A DNA stretch of 64,000 nucleotides from Lysobacter concretionis Ko07 = DSM 16239 (GCF_000768345.1 NZ_AVPS01000001.1:1-64000), one strand, 5' to 3'. Shown: positions 21,604-32,633, counted from the stretch's first letter. Translations and numbers: made by a program. Notes: a model not told the origin generated them from the sequence alone.

Positions 21604-22845
21604 ATGAAAAACCCAATGCTCTCCAAGCGGATCCTCGTCGCCACCATGGGTGCCGCCTTCGTCGCGATGATCGGAGCCGCCTCCGCGGCGCCCATCGGTG
21701 AACCCGCCGGCTCCCCCCAGGCGCGCAGCGGTTCCAAGAGCCCGGAGCGTGCATCGCGTTCGAACAAGAAGGCCGACGCCTCGGCCGCGATCCAGGCGTA
21801 TCCAGACGCGACCCGCAAGGAGCCCAAGCTCAAGGCCTCCGAGCGCATCTCGCGCAAGCTGTCGAAGATGATGGACCTGTACGAGGAAGAGAACGGCGCC
21901 GAAGCCCGTGCGATGGCCGACGAGATCATCGCCGACCCGAAAGCGAACGGTTACGAGAAAGCCTACTCGGCGCAGCTCGCCGCCCAGATCGCCTACGAGG
22001 CCGATGACACCACCGCGGCGATGGACTACTTCAAGAAAGTGATCGAGTTCGACGGCCTCGACAACAACGCCCACTACAACATCATGCTCAACCTGGCCCA
22101 GTTGCAGCAGCAGGAAGAGCAGTACGCCGAATCGCAGGCGACCTTCGACCGATTCTTCAGCGAGACCAAAAGCAAGGATCCGACCGCGCTGATGATGAAG
22201 GGCCAGGGCCTGTACCTGATGCAGCGTTACGACGAGGCCGCTGCGGTCATGAAGCAGGCGATCGAGGCGAGCGACGATCCCAAGCCGGACTGGATGGCAC
22301 TGCTGATGCAGACGTATGCCGAAGCCGGCAATACGGCCGAGGCGGTGCGCATGGCCGAGCAGGTGGCGGCGCGCAAGCCCGACGACAAGCGGGCACAGCT
22401 CAACCTGGCCGCGGTCTACTCGCAGGCCGACATGCCCGAGAAAGCCCTGGCCGTGATGGAGAAGCTGCGAGCCGGCAACCAGCTCGACACCGCCAATGAA
22501 TACAAGGTGCTGTACACCACCTATTCCGGTATCGAAGGCCGCGAGAAGGATGTCATCGCGGTCATCAACGAAGGCTTGCAGAAGGGCGTTCTGGAGCCCG
22601 ACTACAACACCTACGTCGCGCTGGCCCAGGCCTACTACTTTTCCGACCAGCCCGCGCAGGCGATCACCGCCTACCAGAAAGCCGCGCCACTGGCGAAGGA
22701 CGGGGAGGCCTATCTGAATCTGGCCCGGGTGCTCCAGCAGGAGAACCGGATCCCGGAGGCGAAGGCCGCTGCCCGGCAGGCCTTGGCCAAGGGCATCAAG
22801 AAGGCGAAGGATGCCAACGTGATCATTGCGCTGCCAGGCAACTGA
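21604..22845 (+). CDS. TPR repeat protein upstream of tonB
   Basis: 413-residue exported protein made mostly of tetratricopeptide-like helical repeats (about residues 95-400). The N-terminus (residues 10-28, ending ASAA) is a Sec signal peptide, followed by a basic, disordered segment. TPR arrays bind protein partners; its position just ahead of tonB-exbB-exbD-exbD suggests a periplasmic accessory of TonB-dependent uptake, but the exact role is unknown. It ends in ALPGN and is separated from tonB by 148 bases that hold a promoter-like pair. Confidence 0.8.
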   Translation: MKNPMLSKRILVATMGAAFVAMIGAASAAPIGEPAGSPQARSGSKSPERASRSNKKADASAAIQAYPDATRKEPKLKASERISRKLSKMMDLYEEENGAEARAMADEIIADPKANGYEKAYSAQLAAQIAYEADDTTAAMDYFKKVIEFDGLDNNAHYNIMLNLAQLQQQEEQYAESQATFDRFFSETKSKDPTALMMKGQGLYLMQRYDEAAAVMKQAIEASDDPKPDWMALLMQTYAEAGNTAEAVRMAEQVAARKPDDKRAQLNLAAVYSQADMPEKALAVMEKLRAGNQLDTANEYKVLYTTYSGIEGREKDVIAVINEGLQKGVLEPDYNTYVALAQAYYFSDQPAQAITAYQKAAPLAKDGEAYLNLARVLQQENRIPEAKAAARQALAKGIKKAKDANVIIALPGN

Positions 22846-22872
22846 TTGCATCACAAAACTGCGAATTTCCGC

Positions 22873-22901
22873 TTGGAATCCCAGGTGGAGTTTGGTATAT
22901 C
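22873..22901 (+). promoter_or_regulatory. candidate sigma-70 promoter of tonB
   Basis: TTGGAA (22873-22878), 17-base spacer, TATATC (22896-22901), each 4/6 to consensus. It lies about 95 bases ahead of the tonB start. No clear Fur box was seen. Confidence 0.45.
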
Positions 22902-22993
22902 CTAGGAGGTTCCCGTCACCGTAAAGGCGATGGGGATCATTTGACGGTCCGAGGTGCTCCAGCGCCCGGCATTCCCTCCCGAGCTGACGGCGC

Positions 22994-23665
<672 letters not shown>

Positions 23666-23785
23666 CACCGCGACACCTGTCCCAGCAACAGATTCAAGCA
23701 GTCCCGTTTTTGCGTCACCCTTTTTGCATCACCCCTTGCACCACCTAGCCGTCCCCTTCTTCCACGACATCCAAAGGTAAGCGTC

Positions 23786-24535
23786 ATGCTTCAGGAAACC
23801 ACTACCGCTGCTGCTGGAGGCAACAACGCCGAAGCGTTCCAGCAGATGAGCTTCTCCCACATGGTTCAGAACTTCGATCTGGTTGCATGGATCGTGTTCC
23901 TGACCCTGGTCCTGTTCTCGGTGCTGTCGATCTACTGGATCGTCGTCAACCTGATCAAGGGCGCGCGTCTGCGTACCAAGGCCGACCGTGTGATCAGCAC
24001 GTTCTGGGAAACCAGCAATGCGCAGGATGCGATCCGTTACATGGAAGAGCAGGGCAGCTCGGAGCCGTTCTCCAAGATCGCCCTCGATGCGGCCCAGGCC
24101 GCGGCCCATCACCAGCGCAATGAAGGCTCACGCCTGGTCGAGTCGCTGAATCGTTCCGAGTTCGTCGACCGGGCCCTGCGCCAGGCCGTGACGCGCGAAT
24201 CGATGAAGCTCGAAAGCGGCTTGACGCTGCTGGCGACCGTGGGTTCGACCTCGCCGTTCATCGGTCTGCTGGGTACCGTCTGGGGCATCTACCACGCCCT
24301 GATCCGCATCGGCCAGAGCGGCAACGCGTCCATCGACGCGGTGGCCGGTCCGGTGGGTGAGGCGCTGATCATGACCGCGTTCGGTCTGTTCGTCGCGATC
24401 CCGGCGGTGGTGGCGTTCAACTTCTTTACCCGCACCAATCGGGTGACGAATGCGCGCTTCGACACCTTCGCCCACGACCTGCACGACTTCTTCGCGACCG
24501 GTTCGCGGGTTGGCGAGTTGCAGTCCAAGCGCTGA
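23786..24535 (+). CDS. exbB: biopolymer transport protein ExbB
   Basis: Proton-channel subunit of the TonB motor (MotA/TolQ/ExbB family). 249 residues with three transmembrane segments (about 32-55, 140-165 and 185-205) and the family motifs ATVGSTSPFIGLLGTVWGIY and AGPVGEALIMTAFGLFVAIP. It forms a pentamer around ExbD. 120 bases separate it from tonB; the exbD genes follow closely. Confidence 0.96.
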   Translation: MLQETTTAAAGGNNAEAFQQMSFSHMVQNFDLVAWIVFLTLVLFSVLSIYWIVVNLIKGARLRTKADRVISTFWETSNAQDAIRYMEEQGSSEPFSKIALDAAQAAAHHQRNEGSRLVESLNRSEFVDRALRQAVTRESMKLESGLTLLATVGSTSPFIGLLGTVWGIYHALIRIGQSGNASIDAVAGPVGEALIMTAFGLFVAIPAVVAFNFFTRTNRVTNARFDTFAHDLHDFFATGSRVGELQSKR

Positions 24536-24568
24536 TCGGGCCGTCCCTAGGTAAGTTGGAGTTCGGAT

Positions 24569-24991
24569 ATGGCCTTCAGTACAGGCAGTAACAGCGGCCC
24601 GATGGCCGAAATCAACGTCACGCCGCTGGTCGACGTGATGCTGGTGCTGTTGATCATCTTCATGATCACGGCGCCGTTGATGTCGCACAAGATCCAGGTC
24701 GCGTTGCCCGAAGCCAACCTCGACAGGAAGGAAGACATGGCACCGGAAGTGCCACCGATCACGATCGCGATCGAGGCCGACGGTTCGGTGTTCTGGAACG
24801 ACGAACCGGTCACCGAGGCGCTGATGGAGAGCCGTCTGTCGGTTGAGGCGCAGAAGACGCCGCAACCGCAGATCAACATCCGTGGCGACAAGACCACCAA
24901 GTACCGCACCGTCAAGGACGTGGTGCAGATTGCGCAGTCCCAGGGCATGCGCAAGGTCGGTTTCATCGCCATCAAGGATCGCTCCAACTAA
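24569..24991 (+). CDS. exbD: biopolymer transport protein ExbD (copy 1)
   Basis: Single-pass inner-membrane partner of ExbB that conducts protons. 140 residues, with [20 protein letters not shown] near residues 14-33; the Asp in PLVDV is the essential protonatable residue. The periplasmic domain follows. 33 bases after exbB. Confidence 0.96.
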   Translation: MAFSTGSNSGPMAEINVTPLVDVMLVLLIIFMITAPLMSHKIQVALPEANLDRKEDMAPEVPPITIAIEADGSVFWNDEPVTEALMESRLSVEAQKTPQPQINIRGDKTTKYRTVKDVVQIAQSQGMRKVGFIAIKDRSN

Positions 24992-25008
24992 TCCCCGGAG
25001 AACACAGT

Positions 25009-25419
25009 ATGTCTTTCAGCTCCAACTCCGGCGGCGGCGCAATGGCCGATATCAACGTCACCCCTCTGGTTGACGTGCTGCTGGTGCTGTTGATCATCTT
25101 CATGGTCACGGCACCGATCGCCTCGTATCCGATTGAAGTCAACCTGCCGCAGCGATCCACCCAGCCGCCACCGCTGACCGAGCCGCCACCGCCGGTGCGT
25201 CTGCGGATCGATGCTTCGGGCCAGGTGTTCTGGAACGACTCGCCGTATCCGTTGCAGACCATCGCGAACATGATGCGGATCGAAGTCGAGCGCGATCCGA
25301 CCAACCAGCCGCAGCTTGAGATCGATACCAACGATGATGCCGATTACGGCATCCTGGCCAAGGTCCTGGCGCATGCCAAGAACGCGGACATGAAGAAAAT
25401 CGGCTTTGTGCAGAAATAA
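25009..25419 (+). CDS. exbD: biopolymer transport protein ExbD (copy 2)
   Basis: Second ExbD, 136 residues, 17 bases after copy 1 with the same [20 protein letters not shown] segment but a more Pro-rich periplasmic linker. Tandem exbD1/exbD2 is typical of Xanthomonas, where the second copy is needed for some but not all functions. The strong terminator at 25450 follows. Confidence 0.95.
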   Translation: MSFSSNSGGGAMADINVTPLVDVLLVLLIIFMVTAPIASYPIEVNLPQRSTQPPPLTEPPPPVRLRIDASGQVFWNDSPYPLQTIANMMRIEVERDPTNQPQLEIDTNDDADYGILAKVLAHAKNADMKKIGFVQK

Positions 25420-25449
25420 GCACTGAAAAGCAAAGCCAGTCGTGGATTG

Positions 25450-25479
25450 AAAACGCCGCCTTCGGGTGGCGTTTTTTTT
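25450..25479 (+). terminator. Rho-independent terminator of the tonB-exb operon
   Basis: AAACGCCGCC, loop TTCG, GGTGGCGTTT with one G-T wobble, then a run of T (eight in a row at 25472-25479). The UUCG tetraloop makes it very stable. It ends the exbD2 transcript. Confidence 0.93.
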
Positions 25480-25696
25480 GATTCTTCACGGATTGCCGGG
25501 GGAGGCGGGTTCGACGCCTACGGTGCAACTGCCGGCCGTGGGAGCGGAACGGACGGCGCGGCGTGCTCCACCGTCGCGGATGCCGGCGCACCGTGCCAGG
25601 TTGGCGTGGCAGCAAGCTCGACCCGGCGTGCAACGGTTTCAGCAGGAGCCCATGAGACGGGTCCGGCAGGTCCCCGCCCGCTTCCCGGCCGGCCGG

Positions 25697-26476
25697 TCAG
25701 TCCTCGGTATGCAGAGACGGGTGAAGGATCGCCAGATAGGCACTGACCGTGGCCGGAAGGCCCGTGTACAGCGCCTCGCCGATCAGGGCATGGCCGATCG
25801 AGACTTCGAGGACCCCCGGGACCGCGTGCAGGAACCCGCCAAGATTCGCCTGGCTGAGGTCGTGGCCGGCGTTGACGCCAAGACCGGCGGCCTGGGCGCG
25901 TCGGGCGATGCGGGCGAAGCGGGCCAGCATCGGCGCGGCGGTTCCGGCCGCGGCGGCTTCGGCGTAGGGCCCGGTGTACAGCTCGACCCGGTCGGCGCCG
26001 ATCGCCGCCGCGTGTTCGATACCTTCGGAACGGGTTTCGTCATCGGCGTCGGCGAACAGGCTGACCCGGCAGCCCATCTGCCGCAGTTGTGCAACCAGCG
26101 GCCGCAGGCGTTCGCCATCGCGGCGGAAATCGAAGCCGTGGTCGGAAGTGAGCTGGCCGTCGCCATCGGGCACCAGGGTCGCCTGTGCCGGGCGCACGGC
26201 GTCGCACAGGGCGAGGAAGCCGGGGTAACCGGGCCGCGGCGGTGCAAACGGGTTGCCTTCGAGGTTGAACTCGACGCCGCGCGCGGCGGTGAGCTCGGCC
26301 AGCGCATACACGTCCTCGGCACGGATGTGGCGTGCATCGGGTCGCGGGTGCACGGTGATGCCATGGGCGCCGGCCTCCAGGCAGGCGCGCGCGGCGCGCA
26401 CCACGTCGGGCTCGGCGCCGCCCCGCGAATTGCGCAGCACGGCGATCTTGTTGACGTTGACGCTGAGGAAAGTCAT
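25697..26476 (-). CDS. pdxJ: pyridoxine 5'-phosphate synthase
   Basis: Condenses 3-amino-2-oxopropyl phosphate with 1-deoxy-xylulose 5-phosphate to pyridoxine 5'-phosphate, the last ring-forming step of DXP-dependent vitamin B6 synthesis. The 259-residue TIM barrel has [37 protein letters not shown], and [15 protein letters not shown], all PdxJ signatures. It is convergent with the tonB-exb operon and probably the last gene of a leftward group with cls and the small membrane protein. Confidence 0.96.
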   Translation of the reverse strand: MTFLSVNVNKIAVLRNSRGGAEPDVVRAARACLEAGAHGITVHPRPDARHIRAEDVYALAELTAARGVEFNLEGNPFAPPRPGYPGFLALCDAVRPAQATLVPDGDGQLTSDHGFDFRRDGERLRPLVAQLRQMGCRVSLFADADDETRSEGIEHAAAIGADRVELYTGPYAEAAAAGTAAPMLARFARIARRAQAAGLGVNAGHDLSQANLGGFLHAVPGVLEVSIGHALIGEALYTGLPATVSAYLAILHPSLHTED

Positions 26477-26516
26477 GCCGCCAGCTTAACGCAGGCACTG
26501 CGGGCGAGGCCGGCCC

Positions 26517-26774
26517 TCAGTGGGCCGTATCGGTATTTGCGGCGGCGCGCTTGCGCGCTTCGGCCTGCTCACGTAGCCGCCGCAGTTCATCCGGATGCAG
26601 CATCAGGCCTTCGTCGCGGCTGCGGCTTTCCACCCGGCGTGCGAGCAGCTGCATGACCCCGGTCAATCCCGCTCCCAGTGCCAGGAGCAGGCACGTCACC
26701 AGCAGCGCAACCGACGGGGTCTTGAAGGCGACGGCCAACGCCGTCAGGGCAAGTGCGAACAACAACCAGGGCAT
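26517..26774 (-). CDS. small membrane protein of unknown function
   Basis: 85 residues: two hydrophobic segments (about 3-20 and 24-46) followed by a charged helical tail rich in Arg/Glu/Ala (about 48-85). No motif was recognised. It lies between cls and pdxJ on the same strand with 40 bases to pdxJ, consistent with co-transcription. Codon use looks like that of the neighbours, which supports a real gene. Confidence 0.65.
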   Translation of the reverse strand: MPWLLFALALTALAVAFKTPSVALLVTCLLLALGAGLTGVMQLLARRVESRSRDEGLMLHPDELRRLREQAEARKRAAANTDTAH

Positions 26775-26921
26775 GGCGAGTGCTCCACAGGGCGGACCGA
26801 TGGAGTCTACGGCGTGGCAGGCCCGGGACGGAAACCGGTCGTGACACGGGCCGGGCCGCCGGTCGGGCGGTGCGGTCCGGCGTCCGGGCCGGCAGGAGGT
26901 TGGCCGCTGCCATCGGAGCGG

Positions 26922-28358
26922 TTACAGCAACGGCGAAACCAGCCGGGCGAGCGCCTCGGGCAGTCGGCTGAGCCACAGCGAACGGTTGCGGTCATCGCGG
27001 ACTTCGACGCAGTCGAGACAGTCGTGTTCGACCAGACGCGACAATTCGGCGACCAGTCCACGATCGTGGAACATCACCGAGATCTCGAAGTTGAGCCGGA
27101 AGCTGCGGTGGTCGAAATTGGCGCTGCCGATGATCGCAACGTCGTCGTCGCACAGCAGTGCCTTGCTGTGCAGCATGCGCGGGCCGTATTCGAGGATCTT
27201 CACCCCGGCGTCGAGCAGGTCGTCGAAATAGGAGCGTGCGGCGTAGGTGACCAGCCGGCTGTCGCTGATCCGGGGCACCAGCAGGCGCACGTCGAGGCCG
27301 CCGAGGGCGGCGGAGGTCAGCGCCATCATCGCCGCCTCGCCGGGCACGAAATACGGCGTCATCAACCAGACCCGCTTGCGCGCGGACTGGATCGCGCCGA
27401 CGTGCAGCCGATGGATCGCCTCCCACGGCGAGTCCGGCCCGGACACCAGCACCTGCGCCGGGACCGCGCCGGGCTGCGGTGGCGGATGCTGCAGCTGCAA
27501 TGGCGACGCACCGGTGGCGTAGGCCCAGTCCTCCACGAACACCAGCTGCAGCGAGCGGACGATGTCGCCTTCCAGGCGCAGGTGCAGGTCGCGGTAGGCG
27601 GTCGCCAGCAGACCCTCGTCTTCCTCGTCGGTCACGTTGATGCCGCCGGTGAAGCCGATGCGGCCGTCGATCACGACGATCTTGCGGTGGGTGCGCAGGT
27701 TCAGCCACGGCCGCTTCCAGGGCCAGCGCACGCGCATCGGATGGAACCAGGCCACCTCGCCACCGGCGTCCAGCAGGGGTTGCAGGAAGCGGCGCGAAGC
27801 CTTGCCGGAACCGACCGCATCCAGCAGCAGGCGCACGCGGACCCCGGCGCGGGCGCGTTCGATCAGCGCGTCGCGCAGCGCGGTGCCGGTGCGGTCGGGC
27901 TGGTAGATGTAGTACTCCAGATGGATGTGCTCGCGCGCACTGGCGACATCGGCCAGCAGTTGGCGGTACTTGGCGGCGCCGTCGATCAGCAGTTCGGCGC
28001 GCGTGGCGGTGGTCGGTGGCAGGCCGGTGGTGGACTGGGCGAGCCGCGCCAGCTCGATCGCCGCCGGATTGGGCGCCTGTCCCGGCGGCGGCGCAGGCAA
28101 TGCGGCGCGGACGCGGGTCCGGCGCAGGCGCTGCCGGTGGATGCGCTGCGGACCGAAGAAGAAATAGATCACGAAGCCCAGATAGGGCAGCGCGGCCAGA
28201 CTGATCAGCCAGCTGATCGTCGCCACCGGCTCGCGCTTCTGCAGCACGATCCATATCCCCAGACCGAGCACATAGAGCACCCAGCCCGCGACCAGGTACG
28301 CCTTGAGATGCTCGATCGTCGCCATGTTGTGCCACAGGTCGAGCACGGCGTTGGGCAT
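26922..28358 (-). CDS. cls: cardiolipin synthase
   Basis: Phospholipase D superfamily enzyme making cardiolipin from two phosphatidylglycerols in the inner membrane. 478 residues with two N-terminal transmembrane segments (about 17-36 and 46-68), then two HKD catalytic motifs: HRKIVVIDGRIGFTGGIN and HSKALLCDDDVAIIGSANFD. Both His-Lys-Asp sets are intact. Starts at ATG 28358; ATG 28325 is possible. Divergent from the radical SAM gene, 69 bases away. Confidence 0.93.
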   Translation of the reverse strand: MPNAVLDLWHNMATIEHLKAYLVAGWVLYVLGLGIWIVLQKREPVATISWLISLAALPYLGFVIYFFFGPQRIHRQRLRRTRVRAALPAPPPGQAPNPAAIELARLAQSTTGLPPTTATRAELLIDGAAKYRQLLADVASAREHIHLEYYIYQPDRTGTALRDALIERARAGVRVRLLLDAVGSGKASRRFLQPLLDAGGEVAWFHPMRVRWPWKRPWLNLRTHRKIVVIDGRIGFTGGINVTDEEDEGLLATAYRDLHLRLEGDIVRSLQLVFVEDWAYATGASPLQLQHPPPQPGAVPAQVLVSGPDSPWEAIHRLHVGAIQSARKRVWLMTPYFVPGEAAMMALTSAALGGLDVRLLVPRISDSRLVTYAARSYFDDLLDAGVKILEYGPRMLHSKALLCDDDVAIIGSANFDHRSFRLNFEISVMFHDRGLVAELSRLVEHDCLDCVEVRDDRNRSLWLSRLPEALARLVSPLL

Positions 28359-28427
28359 GGGCTGGGAGCCTGAATGGTTAAGAGGCGTCTCTTGCGCCGA
28401 GACGGGGCCGTCCTAGGCTAAGCGCTT

Positions 28428-29516
28428 ATGGATGACGCCCGCAAAGCACAGGTGCCGATCAAGGGTCGTGGCGCCGCCTCCAACGTGACCGGTCGGTTCG
28501 CGACGACGGCGGTGCAGGGCGCGGACGACGGCTGGGGGTCGGTCTATGAGGTCCTGGCCGACACGCCGCGACCGCGGACCACGGTGACCGAGGAGCGTGC
28601 GCGCAGCGTCATCAGCCGCAACCGGTCGCCGGACGTGGGTTTCAGCCAGTCGGTGAATCCCTACCGCGGTTGCGAGCACGGCTGCGTGTACTGCTTCGCA
28701 CGCCCTTCGCACGCCTATCTCGACCTCTCGCCAGGCCTCGATTTTGAGACCCGCCTGTATGCCAAGACCAACGCGGCCGAGCGCCTGCGAGCGGAGCTGG
28801 GCAAGCGGGGCTACCGGCCCGCGCCGATCGCGCTGGGCATCAACACCGACGCCTACCAGCCGATCGAGCGACGCTACCGGATCACCCGCGAGGTGCTGGA
28901 GGTGCTGGCCGAATGCCGGCATCCGGTCAGCTTCATCACCAAGAGCGCGTCGATCGAGCGCGACCTCGACCTGCTGGCGGCGATGGCGCGTGATCGTCTG
29001 GTCACCGTGTATTTTTCCGTGACCACCCTGGACAACCGGCTGGCCGCGCGGATGGAGCCGCGGGCCAGCGCGCCGCACGCCCGGCTGCGGGCGATGCGTG
29101 CGTTGAGCGATGCCGGGGTGCCGGTCGGGGTGATGGTGGCGCCGGTGGTGCCGATGATCACCGACGCGGAACTGGAGCACATCCTGGAGGCCGCCCACGG
29201 GCACGGTGCGCGCGCGGCAGGCTACGTGCTGCTACGGCTGCCGCACGAACTCAAGCAGGTCTGGCGCGAGTGGCTGCAGCTGCACTATCCCGAGCGCGCC
29301 GAACACGTGATGAGCCTGATCCGGCAGATGCGCGGCGGCAGGGACTACGACAGCGCATTCGGGACCCGCATGAAAGGGCAGGGGCCGTTCGCGGACCTCA
29401 TCGCGCAGCGCTTCGGCAAGGCCCGCAAGCGATTGGGTTACGGCCGGCTACCGCCGCTGGACTGCTCAAGGTTCGTTCCGCCGCATAAGCCGTCGCCGCA
29501 GGGTGCGTTGTTTTAG
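28428..29516 (+). CDS. PA0069 family radical SAM protein
   Basis: Radical SAM enzyme of the SplB-like PA0069 family; reaction unknown. 362 residues with the 4Fe-4S motif CEHGCVYC (C-x3-C-x2-C) inside NPYRGCEHGCVYCFARPSHAY, and the later conserved NTDAYQPIERRYRITREVLE and SFITKSASIERDLDLL. The N-terminal 60 residues before the SPDVGFSQS segment are variable. The length fits the family. It is a lone gene, convergent with the SLC13 transporter 25 bases away. Confidence 0.88.
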   Translation: MDDARKAQVPIKGRGAASNVTGRFATTAVQGADDGWGSVYEVLADTPRPRTTVTEERARSVISRNRSPDVGFSQSVNPYRGCEHGCVYCFARPSHAYLDLSPGLDFETRLYAKTNAAERLRAELGKRGYRPAPIALGINTDAYQPIERRYRITREVLEVLAECRHPVSFITKSASIERDLDLLAAMARDRLVTVYFSVTTLDNRLAARMEPRASAPHARLRAMRALSDAGVPVGVMVAPVVPMITDAELEHILEAAHGHGARAAGYVLLRLPHELKQVWREWLQLHYPERAEHVMSLIRQMRGGRDYDSAFGTRMKGQGPFADLIAQRFGKARKRLGYGRLPPLDCSRFVPPHKPSPQGALF

Positions 29517-29541
29517 CGATCGGTTGAAGGCGCCGCGTCGT

Positions 29542-31374
29542 TCAGCCGCCGAAGCCGGGCCACAACGGTCCATCCAGCCACAGCCAACGGGTCATCCAGG
29601 CGCAGACGAACGCCACCAGCATCGTCAGCGGCACCCCGACCCGCACGAAATCGCCGAAGCGGTACTGGCCCGGGCCAAGGATCAGCAGGTTGCCATGGTG
29701 GCCGATCGGGGTCAGGAACGCGACCACCGCGCCGAGCGCCGTGCACACCACGAACGGGGTGGGGTCCAGCCCCAGCGACTGCGCCAGCTCGATCGCGATC
29801 GGGCCCAGCAGCACGGTCGTGGCCGAGTCCGACAGGACCTGGGTCAGCAGCCCGGCCATCGAGAACAGCACCAGCAGGATCGCCAGCACCGGCCAGTCCG
29901 AGACCACCAGGCGCAGGCCCGATGCCAGCAGATTCGCGGTGCCGGTCTGCTCCATCGCGATGCCCAGTGGAATGACGCCGGCGATCATCACGAACACGCG
30001 CACGTCGATCTCGCGGTAGGCCTGGCCGATGTCCACGCAGCGGGTGGCGACGATGGCGACCGCGCCGAGCAGGAAGGCCAGCGGCACCGGCAGCCACTCG
30101 AACACCGCCGCCAGCACCGTCAGGCCCAGGATCACCAGCGCCAGCGGCGCGCGCACGCGACGCTTGGCCTCGCCGGCAAACGGCACCAGCATCAGGAAGC
30201 CGTGGTGGGTCGCCAGTTCGGCAAAACGCGCGGGCCGGCCCCACAGCACCAGCAGGTCGCCCTCGCGCAGGCGCGCATCGGCCAGCCGCGGGGCGACGTG
30301 GCCCTCGCGTCGCCACAGGCCGACGATCACCGCCCGGAACTGGCGCGAGAAATCCAGCTCGCGGATGCTGCGGCCGATGAACTCCGAACCCGGCGCGACC
30401 ACCGCCTGCACCAGCTGCGCCTTGCCCTCGTCATCGCCGGTGGCGCGTTGGCCGAAACGCGAGATCGCATGCAGGTCGATGCCGGCATCGTCGTGCAACG
30501 AGGCCAGCGCATCCGCGGACGCCTCCACCAGCAGCACGTCGCCGCTGATCAGAGGACTGGCATCACCCAGGTCGCGACGCAGCTTGTCGTTGCGCAGCCA
30601 GCCGATCATGTGGAACTTGTCGCCCAGTGCCTTCTGCAGTTCGGCCAGCGGCCGGGTGCTCCAGCGCGACCCTTCCACGATCAGCAGTTCGGTGCGGTAA
30701 CGGTCCAGCCGCAGGTAGTCCTCATCGCCGGCGTCGGCGCCGCGCTTGGGCAGGATCCAGCGCGTCAGCAGCATGTAGGCCATGCCGATCAGCACCAGCG
30801 CGATGCCGATCGGGGTGATCGAGAACACCCCCAGGCCTTCGGCACCGGTGCGCTTGAGCAGGTTGTTGGCCAGCAGGAAGGCCGGCGCGCTGACCAGGGT
30901 CAGGCAGGTGCCCAGGGAGGCGGCCAGCGACATCGGCATCAGCAGCCGCGAGGGCGCCAGCCCGTGGGTTTTGGCGAATCGGCTCAGGATCGGCAGCATC
31001 ATCGCGGTCACCATCACGTGGTGGGTGAACGAGGCCATCACCGCCACCGCCGGCATCGTCACCGCGATCGCGCGTGCCTCGCTCTTGCCCGACGCGCGCC
31101 CGATCCACTGGCCGATGTGCTCGGTGATGCCGGTCGCGCCCAGCCCGCCGGAGATCACGAACACCGCCGCGACAATGATCGCCGGCTCACTGGCGAAGCC
31201 CGACAGCGCCTGCTGCTCGTCCAGCAGACCCGTCACCACCAGCGCCAGCAGGATGAGCATCGCGGCCACGTCGACCCGCACCCGTTCGCTGATGAACAGG
31301 TACAGGCCACCGGCAAGAATCAGCAGGAACGTCACCTGCTGCAGTGTGATCGGAAGCCATTCCATGGCGCGCAT
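29542..31374 (-). CDS. SLC13/DASS-type transporter with TrkA-C domains
   Basis: 610-residue inner-membrane protein of the ion transporter (IT) superfamily, similar to the SLC13 sulfate/dicarboxylate permease group. About five helices (1-185), a soluble middle region (about 215-395) resembling two TrkA-C regulatory modules (ELDFSRQFRAVIVGLWR, LREGDLLVLWGR), then further helices including GVIPLGIAMEQTG and FLTPIGHHGNLLI. The latter resembles the family substrate-binding signature. The substrate is unknown; sulfate is plausible. ATG 31365 is an alternative start. Confidence 0.85.
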   Translation of the reverse strand: MRAMEWLPITLQQVTFLLILAGGLYLFISERVRVDVAAMLILLALVVTGLLDEQQALSGFASEPAIIVAAVFVISGGLGATGITEHIGQWIGRASGKSEARAIAVTMPAVAVMASFTHHVMVTAMMLPILSRFAKTHGLAPSRLLMPMSLAASLGTCLTLVSAPAFLLANNLLKRTGAEGLGVFSITPIGIALVLIGMAYMLLTRWILPKRGADAGDEDYLRLDRYRTELLIVEGSRWSTRPLAELQKALGDKFHMIGWLRNDKLRRDLGDASPLISGDVLLVEASADALASLHDDAGIDLHAISRFGQRATGDDEGKAQLVQAVVAPGSEFIGRSIRELDFSRQFRAVIVGLWRREGHVAPRLADARLREGDLLVLWGRPARFAELATHHGFLMLVPFAGEAKRRVRAPLALVILGLTVLAAVFEWLPVPLAFLLGAVAIVATRCVDIGQAYREIDVRVFVMIAGVIPLGIAMEQTGTANLLASGLRLVVSDWPVLAILLVLFSMAGLLTQVLSDSATTVLLGPIAIELAQSLGLDPTPFVVCTALGAVVAFLTPIGHHGNLLILGPGQYRFGDFVRVGVPLTMLVAFVCAWMTRWLWLDGPLWPGFGG

Positions 31375-31496
31375 TGTGCGTTACAACAGGGCGGCACACG
31401 AAACGAAGCCGGTTCTGCGCGACCGCCCGCCTGCCGGCCACCACCGGGCCATCACGGCCGATCGTTACACTGCCCACCGAGTTGACGAACGACACG

Positions 31497-32624
31497 ATGA
31501 CCCGATCCCCACTCCCACCCTCCGTCGATGACCGCGCCCGCCCTGCGATGGCGACGTCCGGCATCGGCACGGCGATCATCGGGCTGGACGGTCGTTGGCG
31601 CGAGGTGGGTCCGATGATCGGGACGATGCTCGGCGCGACCGCCGATGGCACTGCCGGCACGTTGATCGGCCGCTCGCTGTTCGATGCGGTCCATCCGGAC
31701 GACGTCGCCGCGCTACGCGGAAATTTCGACGAACTGGTGAGCGGCACGATCGCGGTGATCGACCGACGCCTGCGTTGCCTGCGCCATGACGACCGTGCGT
31801 CCGGGGCCGACGGCTTTCCGGCCCACATCCACGCGGCGCTGACACGCGATGCCGATGGCGCGGCCGGTTCCGTGGTCGTGCAGCTGCGCGATCGCACACC
31901 GGAAGAAGCCGGTGCGGAAGGACCCGAGGCCATGCTCGAGATATCGCGCCGGCAGTTGCAGCTGTTTGCCGATGCCGTGGCGCACGATCTGCGCGCACCA
32001 CTGCGATCGATCGAGAGTTTTTCGTCGTTGTTGGCCAACCGGGCGGGCGATGCGCTCGATCCGACCGGCCGCGACCATCTGGCACGGATCCGCCAGGCGG
32101 CGAGCCGGATGGGCAGCCTGCTGGCCGCACTGGGCGAGCTGTCGCAAGCGATGGTGGCCGACCTCAAGCCGGGCCCGGTGGACATCAGTCTGCTGGCCGA
32201 CTGGGTCGCCGCGGAATTGCAGGATGCGCACCCCGGCCGTGTGTTCCAGGTCCGGGTGCAGCCGGGACTGACCGCCCGCGGTGACGAGCACCTGCTGAAA
32301 CTGCTGCTGACCCAGCTGCTGGACAACGCGTGGCGATTTACGCCCGAGGACGAGCCGGTACGCATCGAGATCGATGGCCGCCGGGCCGATGGCAGACTGC
32401 TCCTGTCCGTGCGCGACCACGGCCGCGGGTTCGACATGCGTTATCTTCACAAGCTGTTCCAGCCGTTCCAGCGACTGCATGGGGCAGATGAAGGTGCCGG
32501 CCACGGTCTTGGCCTGGCCATTGCGCAGTGCATCGCCGAGCGTCATCACGGCCGCCTGCGCGCGGAATCCGAACCGGGCACCGGCAGCACGTTCCATCTG
32601 GAACTGCCCGGCGCGCGGGATTGA
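31497..32624 (+). CDS. PAS-domain sensor histidine kinase
   Basis: Two-component sensor without transmembrane segments, so cytoplasmic. 375 residues from ATG 31497: a PAS-like region (about 17-150), a HisKA domain with phosphoacceptor His in FADAVAHDLRAPLRS (about residue 163), and a HATPase domain with N-box LLDNAWRFTP, VRDHGRGFDM and GHGLGLAIA. The organisation resembles bacteriophytochrome-like kinases minus the chromophore domains. A response regulator follows after 9 bases. The ligand or cue is unknown. ATG 31548 is a possible shorter start. Confidence 0.88.
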   Translation: MTRSPLPPSVDDRARPAMATSGIGTAIIGLDGRWREVGPMIGTMLGATADGTAGTLIGRSLFDAVHPDDVAALRGNFDELVSGTIAVIDRRLRCLRHDDRASGADGFPAHIHAALTRDADGAAGSVVVQLRDRTPEEAGAEGPEAMLEISRRQLQLFADAVAHDLRAPLRSIESFSSLLANRAGDALDPTGRDHLARIRQAASRMGSLLAALGELSQAMVADLKPGPVDISLLADWVAAELQDAHPGRVFQVRVQPGLTARGDEHLLKLLLTQLLDNAWRFTPEDEPVRIEIDGRRADGRLLLSVRDHGRGFDMRYLHKLFQPFQRLHGADEGAGHGLGLAIAQCIAERHHGRLRAESEPGTGSTFHLELPGARD

Positions 32625-32633
32625 GGGGGGGCG